DNA of 64,000 nt, from the NCBI GenBank assembly GCA_030280995.1, contig JASXTE010000004.1, positions 43,286,797 through 43,350,796 of the forward strand. Reading direction: 5' to 3'. The position numbers were made by a program, and so were the translations under genes. Source of the DNA: Hemileia vastatrix (lineage: Eukaryota > Basidiomycota > Pucciniomycetes > Pucciniales > Zaghouaniaceae). Position 1 is the stretch's first letter. Each line of letters opens with the position of its first letter. The notes beneath the pieces were generated by a model, which did not search any database, was not told where the DNA came from, and worked only from the letters and a program-made list of their open reading frames with translations. This document shows positions 44,274 through 55,135 of this stretch, piece by piece.

Positions 44274-44499
44274 ATATGATTTTTTGCAGTGTAAATCTTC
44301 TTAATAAAATAAAATAAAACTAAAAATTTCTTTCTCACTTTAATTTCAATTTTTCTTTTTCTTTTTTAAATAAATAAATTTCAATAAAAAATAAAACAAC
44401 AAAATTTAACAAAAATTAAAGATAAAATTATATACATTTTTTTATTTTTTCTTTTTCTTTCTATTTCTAATATCTTCTCTTTTATTTTTTTTAAATCAA
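44274..44499. other. AT-rich spacer, nothing recognised
   Basis: TTTCTTTTT and AAATAAAAT runs continue on the right side of the foldback element. No gene or repeat boundary is visible. Confidence 0.6.
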
Positions 44500-45250
44500 A
44501 TCCTTCATTTTCTCCACCACTTTTTGAATATTATTTCTACCCTTCTCAAAAACCACTTCCTCTCCAACTGGCACCACCTCTCCAATGTACAATAACCAGC
44601 CACATAAACAATCCTGTCAATTTTGTTGAAAAGGTTTTTGAAAAAGTGGTTTGATGAGCCTGCTCAGTCTTCTTTGGCCACAACTTGTCCAATTCCACCT
44701 CCCTATTCAAAGCATTAATTGTGGTTTCTGTGAGTGTAACCCTTGAAAGACCTGCTTTGACTTATTTCTCAATTTTGGGTTAAGGTTCAACAACCATATT
44801 CACCTCTGGTTTGATAGGAAATTCTTCATTTATTTCTGCCACCTAAAAATAAAAATCAGCTAGCTATTAAAACAAAAAAAAATTAAATTTTTAAGTCACT
44901 TACTTTGAACTCAGGATCTGCTTCAATAAATAAACTTGGCTTAGTGGATATGACTACCTCCACTGCCTCATCTTCTTCATCTTTGACAATCATTCAATGT
45001 TGCTTCATGGTAGGAGCTACCTCTACTACTGGATCTGACCCATCCTCAACTGATTTGTCAACCTGATCCTCCAGAGCCATTGGTTGCTTCCTATGATTAA
45101 TACTGGCTACCCAACCTAATATTTCCTTCCTCTCCTCCTGATTTAAAGCATCCTCTGCACTATCCACCACCAAATCATTTTTGACAGGAGGCTCCAAGAT
45201 GTGCTCAAAAACGGCCTTATCCTTAGAAATCAACCAAAAAATTTTCAAAG
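44500..45250 (-). pseudogene. Decayed intron-containing gene, unknown function
   Basis: A minus-strand open stretch (45248-44994, acidic, with EPPVKNDLVVDSAEDALNQEERKEILGW in two parts) runs to a TGA, then continues in the same frame to a clear donor GTAAGT (44898-44903). A 61-nt intron ends TTTTTAG at 44843, and the next segment reads VAEINEEFPIKPEVNMVVEP. Two further stops follow before an open tail to about 44510. The intron has perfect borders, so this was probably a real gene. I do not recognise the protein. Confidence 0.45.
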
Positions 45251-46697
45251 TAAATCATCCCTTGAGAATTGCATTCTTCTCTAATGCATTACACACTACT
45301 TGGCACCATCAACAAAACTTGAACTTCTTGAAAGGACCTTATGATGCTGTGCTTTTGATGCAAAATAAATTCATATCTATACAAGACGTGCAAGCTATCT
45401 TGAATTGAGCATTGGTATCCCACTTTCAGCACAGGGATGAGGGGGAGTGGGAGTCAGATTGTGATGTTCAGTCATGATAAAAGATATCAAAGTATTACTA
45501 TATTATCTACAAGAATCTATTAAAAAATTTCAAGAAAAGGTAAACAAGGAGATACAATTAATGAAGATTTCTCACACTCAAAAGATCCCAAGTTTTATAC
45601 CTGGGTATCTGTCACACGCCATGTGACACTCAAAGAGAAATTCAATATTTTAATCCATAAATCACTACACAAATCCATACTTGAAGTGCAGAAAGCAACA
45701 TCTACATAGCAACTGCTTTTATCATTTGTGTGTCTCAATTTGACCATGCTAGAAACCGCGCTATCCAGATCTTAAATCTAAATTAGTAAATCATATGCTT
45801 ATACTTTTCAATCTTAAGCAAATGTTCAAGCGTCAATAATATATATTTAAATGTTGGGTTATTGTGTGTCTGAGGGTAATTCATGGTCTGTGAGTAGGAA
45901 TAGGAGTAATTTTAAAGGATCTGTGGGCTATATTAGAGAGTAAATGGTAAATTAAGGGTGGTCTATTAAAGAGGTCAATGCAAGGTGGAGTTGTCTGTAT
46001 AATTGTGTGGATTCGGTCTGACATTCCTTACAATTAAATTATAAGATTGTTGTGATAGTAGTTAAATTATTATTTTTCCTACCTTTCTTAATAATCAATT
46101 TCTTTACAAACTCTTAAACTTCTAAATCCCTTTTGATTATTAAGTTCCAACCCCTTGTGAGATTAACCTGAATTTTAGTGTTACTTTAAATTACATTATT
46201 ATTTACCTCAAACATATCTCAAAGAAGTAGTAAGTTATCATTGACTTATCTTCCAACAACTTCCTTGAATAATTCCTCTGTGCTTCAAAGTAGTATCCAA
46301 TAATCTTTCTGAATCTCACTTACTCAGGAACACCCTTGACCTTGTGTGTAGGCCATCTGGTGACAGAATCTCTTGCTATAATGAAGTCAGTGACAGGTAT
46401 GATTTTTACTTTAAATTATCAATCCAATTTGGGAGTAAAAATGTTACAGGTGTGGAAGTGACCAAACTATCTTAGAAATAGGCTGATCATTTTGTTAAAC
46501 CTTGTCATAGAGAAACAAAGGGGTGTACATGCTCTTATAGGGGTATTTTGGCTCAAACTCAAGTTTCTGAATGGTTGTGGGCTTCCGCATTTATCTGAGC
46601 TTCTGCATGAATGTGTAAAATATGTGTTTTGAAGGGTGTGTGCATTTTTAGAGATGGTAAGGGTGGAATTAAGCATTTTAGTGGTGGTCTGTGTCTA
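45251..46697. other. Intergenic, no supported gene
   Basis: Open frames here are short and lack homology or intron signals. A small inverted repeat GTCACA-cgcca-TGTGAC lies at about 45611-45627. Otherwise I see nothing in it. Confidence 0.55.
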
Positions 46698-47645
46698 CAG
46701 TGGCTGGCAACAAGTTTTGCCACCACATAATTTATTTTTTCCACTATCGTTTTTTATTCCTCAATACTACCACCATCTCAAGTTGTTCTTGTAACACTCA
46801 ATTAATTAAATCATCATTTTCATTCCACAATATCTACTTTGAGTACTACAAAGAGAAACCTGACTGAAGAAATGAAAGGTAACATCATTGGCATTAGGAT
46901 TGGGGGCTGCAACAAGTCTCTTATTTCCTGCCATCTCTCCCTCCCATTTTCCACAGTTTGCCCAGTCCTTGAAAGATATTTAGCCCAGGTTAAAATTAAG
47001 ACTGTGCATTTTCCAAAGTAGATTGTCATCTATCATGGTTTTGGGGGCCTTTTCAACACTTCCAAAGTCCCCCTTGTGGTCCTCTCTTTGAAAAATCAAC
47101 CATCAAACATGATGATAGAAGTGTACCGCAGGTCCCTCATACCCTTTTTGGAAGCATATGTCCCTCACTGTGAGCTTCTTATTTTGGAGGACAATTCACC
47201 TATTCACATATCTAAACAAACTCAAGAAATTCATGATCTAGTGAACTCAAAGAAAATGAAATGGCCCACTCAATCACCTGATTTGAATCCAATTGAGAAT
47301 CTTTATAAAGCTGTGAAGATAAATATCCATCAGCTTTTAAATCAAAAACAAAAGAAGAAATGGAAAAAGCCATACATTTAGCTTGGGAGGACCTTTCAGC
47401 CAACATGTTAGATAATTTGATTAGGTCTATGCTGAAAAGGATGCAGGCAGTAGTAGATACCTTTGGGGGGCCTACTTGGTGGTAAAGAGGGCAAGAGTTT
47501 TTTCAATATGATGAGTAGATATTTAGAATCTAGATATGCTGTTTATCTATGATACACATTCACAATGAAAAATAAGTGGTAGTTTGAGAGAAATGAGGGT
47601 TGAAAAAAAATTCATGGGGTGGTGAAAACTTGTTTTCACCCACTG
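46698..47645 (+). mobile_element. Tc1/mariner-type DNA transposon remnant (948 bp)
   Basis: Terminal inverted repeats of about 48 bp begin CAGTGGCTGGCAACAAG at the left and, on the other strand, CAGTGGGTGAAAACAAG at the right. Each contains an inner palindrome around AACAAGTTTT. TA dinucleotides flank both ends (46696-46697 and 47646-47647), the usual target duplication. It encodes a broken transposase on the plus strand. Standard elements are larger, and an internal deletion seems to explain the size. Confidence 0.88.
46839..47485 (+). pseudogene. Tc1-like transposase, internally deleted and frameshifted
   Basis: The N-terminal part (46839-47018) begins M-S-T-T-K-R-N-L-T and resembles the helix-turn-helix DNA-binding region. 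The catalytic part from about 47025 includes YHGFGGLFN, LILEDNSPIH (second D) and WPTQSPDLNPIENL (E), with 34 residues between D and E, which is the DD34E signature. The first catalytic D and about 100 residues are absent at the stop near 47019. A frameshift near 47355 moves the C-terminal part (MEKAIHLAWEDL to GGPTWW) into another frame, ending near 47485. It is not functional. Confidence 0.85.
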
Positions 47646-47771
47646 TACATACTGGATAAGACAGTTTGGGGAAACCCTATTAATCATACAACTATCTGGT
47701 AATTAGATCACTGTTTCTTACTCTGTTCTCACTGTTTTTTGGCCATAATTGGATGTGTTTGTTGCAAGGTT
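47646..47771. other. Spacer between Tc1-like element and direct repeat
   Basis: Nothing recognised apart from the TA target duplication at its left edge. Confidence 0.5.
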
Positions 47772-48112
47772 AGTTCTTCATTTAACTCAACTCTTGTAAC
47801 TATTTTCTCTAGTGTAGCTTTGCAACCTGCATCAAGTATCATTGCTGTTTTCTGTAAAACAAGTGTACTGTGTCTCTGGTTTCTGGTGTGAATTTTTCAG
47901 CATTTCAGGTTTTTTTTGTTTGTAGTCACCTGGGCCACTGTCTTGGATTTTTAAGTAGTTAGGAGTGTGTTGGAAGGAGTATTACAACAGTCTTCAAATC
48001 TCTGTATCAATTTAATCTTGCCTGGTATTTCTCAAAGGGACAGGGGTTTTTCTCTCAAGTTTTTCATCAAATCCCTTGGTCAAGGCCTATAGCTAGTACT
48101 ATAGGATTTTCT
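47772..48112. repeat. Direct repeat copy 1 (about 341 bp)
   Basis: This matches 48897-49248 along its length: TTAGTTCTTCATTT, AGCTTTGCAACCTGCATC, GGTATTTCT-AAAGGGACAGG and a closing CTTGGTCAAGGCCTATAG. The last part is a hairpin, CCTATAG-ctagta-CTATAGG. Ends do not show TG and CA. Confidence 0.85.
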
Positions 48113-48340
48113 TTATCATAATGCCACATAGGTGAGTCAGTATCTGTCTTCTCCTATGCCAAAAGGTATATCATTGCTATATTCTAAGTTACTAACCTAT
48201 TGTTCTGCAATCCCAGATAGGTGAGTCAGTATCTGTCTTCTCTTATGCCAAGAGGTATAAGAGAAGAGAGGCTTACACAGGGGGGGAAATGGTGAACTTG
48301 ATCTCTAGTTCAGTTTTGTGAACCTATTCCATTCATAGGT
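48113..48340. repeat. Short tandem duplication between the direct repeats
   Basis: ATAGGTGAGTCAGTATC with TGTCTTCTC and TATGCCAA-AGGTATA occurs at 48128-48172 and again at 48213-48258. No gene. Confidence 0.7.
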
Positions 48341-48361
48341 GTGTTTTTGTGACAAACCATT

Positions 48362-48748
48362 GAATGTCACTTTTTGAGCCCACCTTATTTTTTGCCTTTG
48401 GAAGAGGATTAAGATGGTGTGGTGTGGGTGTGCTTGCAAGAACAGAGAATGGACACTACAATAAATGTTCATTTTGTCTTGGGGCACAACAATGGTGCAA
48501 CAATTATGAAACAGTCATGTAACAATTATATTTGGAACATAAAGGTCTTAGGTGGGTCTTAAGTGCAAAAAGCAATTGTTTTGTAACTGTTGCATAATTG
48601 TTGCGACCCATGGCAAAACAAACATGTGCTGTAGTGTGAGGTGCAAATAGAATTTTTGGATGAATCCATGAAGATGAGAGGACATGAGCCAAGAAGATTC
48701 CAATGTCAGAAAAGCAAAAAAATAAGATGGGGTCAAACAGGGTCACTC
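48362..48748. repeat. Long imperfect inverted repeat (foldback), arms about 170 bp
   Basis: The left arm (about 48362-48528) and right arm (about 48573-48748) are imperfect inverted copies. Clear pairs are GCAACAATTATGAAACAG against TGTTGCATAATTGTTGC, and the CCACCTTATTTTTTGC region against GCAAAAAAATAAGATGGGG. The spacer is about 44 bp. Open frames within are by-products of the palindrome. Confidence 0.72.
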
Positions 48749-48896
48749 TACAAATCAGACCCAGAGTCATACCCTGCAACCAAAAACCAAACCAGACATC
48801 TAGTTCAAGAATTTTTCACCCTGTGTTATGATACAAAACTATATACATGTCTGGCCAAGTTGTGACCTAACCTATTGTGTTACCATCACTACACCA

Positions 48897-49248
48897 TCAA
48901 GTTCTTCATTTGATCTTAACTCCCGTAACTGTTTTTTTTTCTGGTGTAGCTTTGCAACCTGCATCAAGTATAATTGCTGTTTTTCTGTGCAACAAGTGCA
49001 CTGGTCTCTGGCTTCTGGTGAGGATTATTTCTCCTTTTCAGGTTTTGTTTGGTTTGTAGTCTATCCAGACTAGTGTCTTTACTTTTTAAGCATTCATGAA
49101 GTTGTTGGAAGGGGTAATTGTACCAGTCTTCAATTTGCTGTAGCAAATTAAAATCACCTGGTATTTCTTAAAGGGACAGGGGGTTTCCTCTTAAGTTTTT
49201 CTCCAACTCCCTTGGTCAAGGCCTATAGCTAGTACTATAGGATTTTCT
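48897..49248. repeat. Direct repeat copy 2 (about 352 bp)
   Basis: Second copy of the 47772-48112 repeat. Together the copies bracket about 780 bp with the foldback in the middle. Confidence 0.85.
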
Positions 49249-49565
49249 AGTGTCAATTGAAGGATGGCTGGTATTGAGAGGAGGCAGTTACCAGGATCGA
49301 TGGAATGTGGTGATTCCTCACCTGGGATTGATGGGGGGATCACTTGTCTGGAACAATAGTGTGACTGGCTAGTGCTGACGCATCATTTGTAAGTTGCTCA
49401 GTCAACATTTCATTTGACAGCCAATGACATGCGATATCGACTAAGATTGATGTGACGAAGCACCCAAAAATTGCAGAGGTGCACCAAGACTACATGATAT
49501 AGCTGTAACTAGTGAACAGGAGAAGCTCTAACAAATGGGATGGGTAGTATAGTGTGAGGTTAGAT
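49249..49565. other. Intergenic spacer, 3' of the secreted-protein gene
   Basis: No gene, repeat or RNA is recognised. The sequence is less AT-biased than the transposon regions. Confidence 0.5.
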
Positions 49566-50758
49566 TCAACTTTTTTTGTTTAGCATTTTCAAAGCTAGCT
49601 CTAGCAAATTTTTGTCGTCAAAACTTTTTCTCCAATTTTTTAAATATTGCAACTCGTTTGCTATTTGTTCATGATAGAAAACCATTCCCCTATTCCCAGA
49701 TTCTATGCTCTTGTCATACAACTTCTTGACAAGATTTCTGAAGATTTTTTGGGGAAGAGTTGCCACTTGATTTCCTAAATCATGCGTGCTCACGTAGTTA
49801 GGGATCATGTGTTTTGGGTTTTCATATGCAGCCTTCATAAAAGGATATTTTTCAAGCCCTTCCTCTAGAAATAAATAATTGTGTCAGTATTTTGTGAGGT
49901 TTAATAATGAATAATCTGATAACACTTAATCCTTTTCATAACAAATTTGTCCAGTATCAAATCAATAATCTGAGCACTTGCATGATCTCTGGTCAATTTG
50001 TTATCAAAAGGAAAGATACACTCTCGACCTCAACGAGTGGCGACTTACGTTTTACCATTTGTCGTGCTTCCAAAAATTCTTAAAGAACCATAAAATTACA
50101 GTGTAATTCAGCCTCTAAAATGAATAAGGGAGAAAAGTAAAATTTATTTTCTTACCGGTATCATCCTTTATAGCTTTGGATCTTTCGTATATACTATAGC
50201 TAATCCCTTCAATAAATTTCTTCATTTTCATTTTGAATTTTGAAATCATATTTTTAATTGAAGATGTTATTTGGAATGCAAATTTCGTCGCAACTGGCGG
50301 CTTGCCTGCAAACTGCCGAGGTGGAGGTGCCTCTTTCCTTGCCTTTTCAGCGCTGCTGCCTGTTATCTCCTTCTTTGGTTTAAACGACGATGGGGTTCCT
50401 GCAATACAGCATATGAGTCACGCTTTTTTCATTTTATATACTCTTTCTGCTTCTTACTTTGAGGCAAGGGTAGGATTGTTCTTGCATAATATAATTCTTC
50501 TGAGGGAGTGTTACCGATCATTTCATCAAGACTTGCTGCTTGTTGCAAGCCGGTGGGTTCCCCACTTTTTAAAGATGGTGACAGTGTTGCCACTTCTCCA
50601 ATATTGTTTAAATTTTTCGTACCCGTTGGTCCTGCAATCTCCCCAATTTTACCAGTCCTACTAGCCACTCCTATTGCATTTTTACCTGGAACATAGACAG
50701 AAGCTAGAAAGAAAATGATGAAAATCATTGGCAGATAAAATATGCTTGAGGCCAACAT
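49566..50758 (-). CDS. Predicted secreted protein, four-exon host gene
   Basis: Exon 1 (50758-50458, 301 nt) starts with MLASSIFYLPMIFIIFFLA, a signal peptide, then a Gly/Thr/Ser-rich region. Intron 1 (50457-50399) has GTAAGA and TTGCAG. Exon 2 (50398-50156, 243 nt) is basic: PSSFKPKKE, PPPRQFAGKPP, then KMKMKKFIEG. Intron 2 has GTAAGA at 50155 and probably ends at 50029. Exon 3 starts near 50028 (CIFPFDNKLTRDHASAQIIDL). The last exon starts near 49865 and runs to the stop at 49566 (MKAAYENPKHMIPNYV to LELALKMLNKKS). Exons 1-3 join in phase. The exon 3/4 border is unresolved. I do not recognise a family; a secreted effector-like protein is possible but inferred. Confidence 0.68.
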
Positions 50759-51225
50759 TTCTTTCTTTCGTATAAAACTCTAGTGTATGCTCAATAAAGA
50801 AAAAAAAAAGTTGGTTTGGGAAGTACAGCGTCTTTTTTACGCTTTCCTATCCTTAGCACAAGAGAGTTTATTATGTTACATCACCACATCCACTTCATCA
50901 TGACATCTTTTGCTTGATCCGTTCACACAATTCAAGACCAGGACCGTAAAAAATATTATTTTGCTCTTTATCAACGAATCGCCCAAACAAGTATGAAAAG
51001 AACCATAAATGAATCTCTAGGATAGAACATACAACCTCGATGAAATTTCAGTTTTTGAGCTTAATATAACGGACGGACGTTTTGTACGTGTCGATTCGTT
51101 CCCTGAAGTGTTAATGTTTTTATTTTTTCACCTAAAAATTCGCTGGCTTCGGTTTGATACAAGATGCGAAATAATACAATGGAAAGGAAGCTTCATAGCT
51201 CACTCCAAAAACAATGGTGAACCCA
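50759..51225. other. Intergenic region upstream of the secreted-protein gene
   Basis: This should contain that gene's promoter on the minus strand, but I see no convincing TATA box or other motif. No gene is visible. Confidence 0.45.
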
Positions 51226-52117
51226 TTTATTTATTTATTTATTAGGATCACTCGCCCATAGGGCATGAAACTACGACCTTGGAAATGGTGGATCACTCTA
51301 AGCACATGACTAAGAGAAAACATAGGCGGTAATTAAGAAAAGGAAAGAAATAAGTGAAAGGAAATCAGAATTGAAACTCAATGGGTTAATACTAATCTAT
51401 CAAGAGGGGAGTCAGTAAATATAGTGAGAAATGTAATATGTTCACAGGGAGACTAATTTTGAAAACATGAGAGACGGCCAGTATCTTTGGCGAATGCAAT
51501 AAGGTAGGGGAAAACAAGAGAAGGAAAGCTTTAATTTTCTGACATGTTCCCCTAAGAAGGAGCGCAGATTTGCAAAGGTTGGGCAGATAGTAAAGAAGAA
51601 CCAGAAATGCAGGATGGCCATGTGGAATTTTTCGCGTGATCTATTCTGTGTAAGTAGACCTTGAATCCAATGTGACCTGATCTCAATTGGGTTAAGGCAG
51701 AATTATCGCAGCGAGAAAGTGATTTTCTAGCTAAAAGATGTTCAAGGGGGTCATAGGAGCCCTTTAAACGTTTTAGAACTAAGTCTGACGGTGGACGAGT
51801 AAGTTCTTTGACCGATTTCCGATGATTTTGTTTAGAAGCAGATTTGGAGGAGGGGAGGTATATGGGCTGAATAGTAATGCAGACTGGTAGGTGGAAGCCA
51901 TTTGTCTAGCCCAGAAATCTGCAATTTCATTACCTGAGAATCCATAGTGACCAGGGCACCATTCGATAAAGAAGTGGGTATAAGGCTTAATATGACGAAG
52001 GAAATTAATTTGCACTTTAATACGAATTAGGAGGTATGACCCTGGGCGAACTGTGGGGGAAAGATTAAGTAATGAACAACTGACACCACCAACAATTTGC
52101 TGACGTTCCCGAAGAGA
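51226..52117 (-). mobile_element. LINE fragment (non-LTR retrotransposon 3' end)
   Basis: The left edge is a TTTA repeat (about 51226-51243), which on the minus strand is an (AAAT)n tail, as expected at a LINE 3' end. The body includes an RNase H remnant (51779-52117) and a 3' region with no open frame (51244-51778). It is 5'-truncated, as LINE copies often are. The right boundary and target duplication are not defined. Confidence 0.65.
51779..52117 (-). pseudogene. LINE RNase H domain fragment
   Basis: Open from about 52117: RERQQIVGG, RPGSYLLIRIKVQINFLRHI and the diagnostic WCPGHYGFSGNEIADFWARQMA. The pattern W-P-GH-G-GNE-AD-A is the C-terminal part of the RNase H domain attached to many LINE polymerases; the conserved final D is in NEIADF. 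The RT and earlier RNase H residues are missing. It is too short to be functional. Confidence 0.78.
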
Positions 52118-52530
52118 GCGTCACCATGGCGATGTCAGTTCCACTACGACACATTAGGGGGTGTCAGTTCTGGCAAATCCGCACTTAACTTACGTGCAGA
52201 TTTCAAAGCAAATCAGCACTTAAATTTGGCAAAAAAGTCACTTATTTCAAAAATGGGTATCAGTTATGACTTCCAATCAACACTTTTTTCCCAATTTTTT
52301 TTTTTCACAACCACATGTTGGCCACATCATCCCATCCTTGCCCTCCCTGTCACTGTCACATGTGCCACCCAGAACTCCATCCTCTCATCAATCCTTGGAA
52401 CACACCCCTCACTGAGATTTGAAATATTTTATTGCAAAATTTTAACCAGGCATGTTTTTTTTTTTTTTTATGTTTTAAACCTCCCCAAATCAGATGTCCA
52501 CCTTCATCAAAGGTCAATTGCTTTATGTTG
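52118..52530. other. Spacer, nothing recognised
   Basis: A poly-T run (52448-52467) may be the tail of another minus-strand retroposon. GTGTCAGTTC occurs twice near 52130-52170. No gene. Confidence 0.45.
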
Positions 52531-52782
52531 ATGGCAAATGAAGTAAAAAAGAAAACAAAAGGGAGAATCAACATCAATCCTAAGCAAATGAAGGAGAGGT
52601 TCAAAAGTTATCAATTAAAATATAAAAAGGCTCATTTTGCTTCTACTTCCACTGGCTTTGGTATTGATGATTATGATTTGGAGAATGGAATTACTATTGT
52701 TTCCAAAAAGCTCAATGTCATGTATCTTCTCTATGAGGAAATGGATATTCTTTTTGGTTCCCAATTTAATAGTTACTTTTGA
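52531..52782 (+). pseudogene. Myb/SANT-like (trihelix-type) domain fragment
   Basis: An 83-codon stretch reads KGRININPKQMKERFKSY, LKYKKAHFASTSTGFGID and KKLNVMYLLYEEMDILFGS. The order K-R-n-L-K-n-GFG-D-n-Y-n-D-LFG matches the helix pattern of Myb/SANT-like domains found in fungal and plant transposase-associated proteins. The N-terminal helix with its Trp is absent and I find no continuation, so this looks like a fragment. The assignment is by pattern only. Confidence 0.5.
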
Positions 52783-53634
52783 TCTTATCAAAAATAGTTA
52801 TATCATGAGATTCTGATAACACCATTTTTCCTTACTGGACTCTAAAATATCACACTTTTGGAATTTCAGATGGTAAAAAATAATAACACCTCTGCAAAAA
52901 ACCTCATCACCAACATAATTTTATCATCTCACCACCAATTTGCATTTCTAAATAAAGCCAAGTCAACAAAATTCTATATCTGTTTGAAAAATTTAGCAAT
53001 ACCCTCCCCTGCATTTTATTGAAGCAAGGGGTTGGTATCACCAAATTTTTCTAAGTGATGAATTTTCCATGTCAGATTTGAAACTTTGGCAATATCCTCC
53101 ACTGAATTTTATTAAAGTAAGGGGTGAAAATCACCAAAATTTAGAATAATTACATAAATTAATAAATAAGATAAGTCAAATTCACTAGTTTTAAAGTAAT
53201 GACAATTCCTCAAGACAAAATGTGGACCAAGTCTAGAAACTAAGTTTGGGGCTTTTACTAGGTATAGGCAAGATGAACCCCATGAAATAATTTAATGTTA
53301 TCATGATTACCATATATACAACACAAGGTTATTGGCTCATTACTTTAGTTTAGTATATTGAAATATCAGATTTATTCATTAAAAACATATGAAAGAATAA
53401 AAAATATTTGATGACTTTACAAATCCCCAACCTTTTTTTATCTACCTAAAGGTTTGTAAATTTATTAATTTTACCTTCTTTTTTTACCTTGTTGATTTGT
53501 TGGACTAACTTTTGACTGACCTGATAAGGGAAGCAAAAATGAGTGAAGGGTTAGACATATGAAAATTGTAAGAAAAAGAAAAAAACACACCTTGATGAAA
53601 GTGCAGAATGATAAGTAAAGAGAAAGGTAGTTTG
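52783..53634. repeat. Spacer with a diverged tandem repeat
   Basis: Two related blocks at about 52985-53050 and 53079-53142 share GCAATA-CCTCC-CTG, ATTTTATT-AAG-AAGGGGT and ATCACCAAA. The rest is AT-rich with no supported gene. Confidence 0.55.
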
Positions 53635-54040
53635 AGGAATCTGGAAGGATAAATGCATGATGTAAACATTATGATATGCATTATGAAATAAATAAATGTG
53701 AAATTGGGAAAAAAAGGCTCAACTTCAAAGGTCAATATCTCAGCAACCACTGAACCAAATTCAAATTGGTTTGCTGGAAAGGAAAGATAGGCTTCAGAAG
53801 TATCTTCAGCTAATAGGAAAGTAGATTCAAATAAGTCTAACCCTAATACTGACTCTGATTCTCAAAATTGCACAAAAACTTGAAATGAGATGATGAAAAT
53901 CCCAACAAGAGAGAGATAAAAGCCTAGATAATCATAGGAATCTGGAAAGATAAATGCATGATGTGAACATTATGATATGCATTATGAAATAAATAAAAGT
54001 GAAATTTGGAAAAAAAGGCTCAACTTTTAAGGTCAATATC
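53635..54040. repeat. 105-bp direct repeat (53635-53739 and 53936-54040)
   Basis: Both copies begin AGGAATCTGGAA, include GATATGCATTATGAAATAAA and end GGTCAATATC. The second copy stops exactly where the TE-D LTR begins, so TE-D inserted at or in the repeat. The unit is not coding. Confidence 0.85.
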
Positions 54041-54361
54041 TGTTAATACATAAGAAGACGGACTACTACTAGCGCTGATGCTAGCCTTAAACAGGACTGT
54101 CCATGTTGGGTTACAAAAGTGAGACTAACTAGACTGACAATGTTGGGGCTACCAACAGTGAGGGAAGACAAGACTGACTATGCTGGATACAGCAGTGAGA
54201 CTAACTAGAGTAACTATATTACTAAATAAGTTGCCCAATGAGGAGCACTCCACAGCGCTTGCCCCATATAACCCCCTTATGCAGTATACACTCTTCCGCC
54301 TCTTCCCAATGCATAGCGCCCCTAGCGCTTCTCCTCTCCAACTCTCAACCAAATCTTAACA
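54041..54361 (-). repeat. TE-D 3' LTR (321 bp)
   Basis: Begins TGTTAA and ends TTAACA (perfect 6-bp inverted ends). It is GC-richer than its surroundings, with several AGCGC motifs. Confidence 0.88.
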
Positions 54362-54390
54362 TTACCCCCCTTTTTACCCCTCCTGCCCCC
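54362..54390 (-). other. TE-D polypurine tract
   Basis: The minus strand reads GGGGCAGGAGGGG then AAAAAGGGGGGTAA directly against the LTR, partly within the end of the pol frame. Confidence 0.88.
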
Positions 54391-55135
54391 TGCTCTCCTT
54401 CTCAAACTCTTTCAGCTTTCCCTTAGCATTTATTAAATTCTCCACTGGCTCCCAAGACCTATCTCCAACCCCATAACCTTTCCAATGCACTAAGTACTGA
54501 ACCTTTCCATTGTACACTCTATTTGAAACAACCTTTTCCACCTCAAACTCCTCTTCATTCCCCACCTGAATTGGTGCTGGTGGTTCTTCTGGGCATCCTT
54601 GAATCATATCTTCTCTGTGCTCTGTGAGTAATGAAATATTAAAAACTGGATGTACTTGTCTCATTGAGATTGGTAGCTCCAGTTTGTAAGCCAAGTCAGA
54701 TACTTTGCGCTTGACTTTGAATGGCCCCACTTTCTTGTGATCTAGTTTAGCGCTGGGACGTAATGTGGAAAGAAAACATGAGCTGAGCCAAACCTTGTCA
54801 CCTACCCGTAGCATGTGGTGTTGGGTCTTTCTCTGATCATGATGATGCTTCATTGCATGCTGAGATAACCTGAGCGCTGCTTCCAATTCTTGATGTATAC
54901 TCAGCATCTTCCTGATCCGCTCTTCAGCTTCCGGGACTTGTAACATGGATGGGGTGCCAATTGAGAATGTTGGGTGTTACCCATAGTTGGCATAGAATGG
55001 TGACATGCCTGTTGCAGCATGTGTCCTGTTGTTGTACAAAAATTCTGCAAGTGGTAATAGCTGTACCCAATCATCCTGCTGATAGTAAATGAAGTGGCGC
55101 AGGTATTGTTCAATTGCCTTGTTTACTATCTCAGA
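54374..55135 (-). pseudogene. TE-D integrase C-terminal part and chromodomain
   Basis: The open stretch 54374-54946 holds the GPY/F module ([16 protein letters not shown]) and a complete chromodomain ([25 protein letters not shown] in two parts, then [20 protein letters not shown]). Upstream, the frame continues (AIEQYLRHFIYYQQDDW, LLPLAEFLYNNRTHAATGMSPFYANYG) with a TAA near 54979 and a TAG at about 55136 in place of the Q of TDGQSE. The aromatic residues of the methyl-lysine cage (Y, W, W) appear present. It would direct integration to marked chromatin if the element were intact. Confidence 0.9.

Noticed and set aside
48504..48865. Overlapping open frames on both strands as a gene
   Set aside because: They lie in the arms of the foldback, which explains the open frames on both strands.
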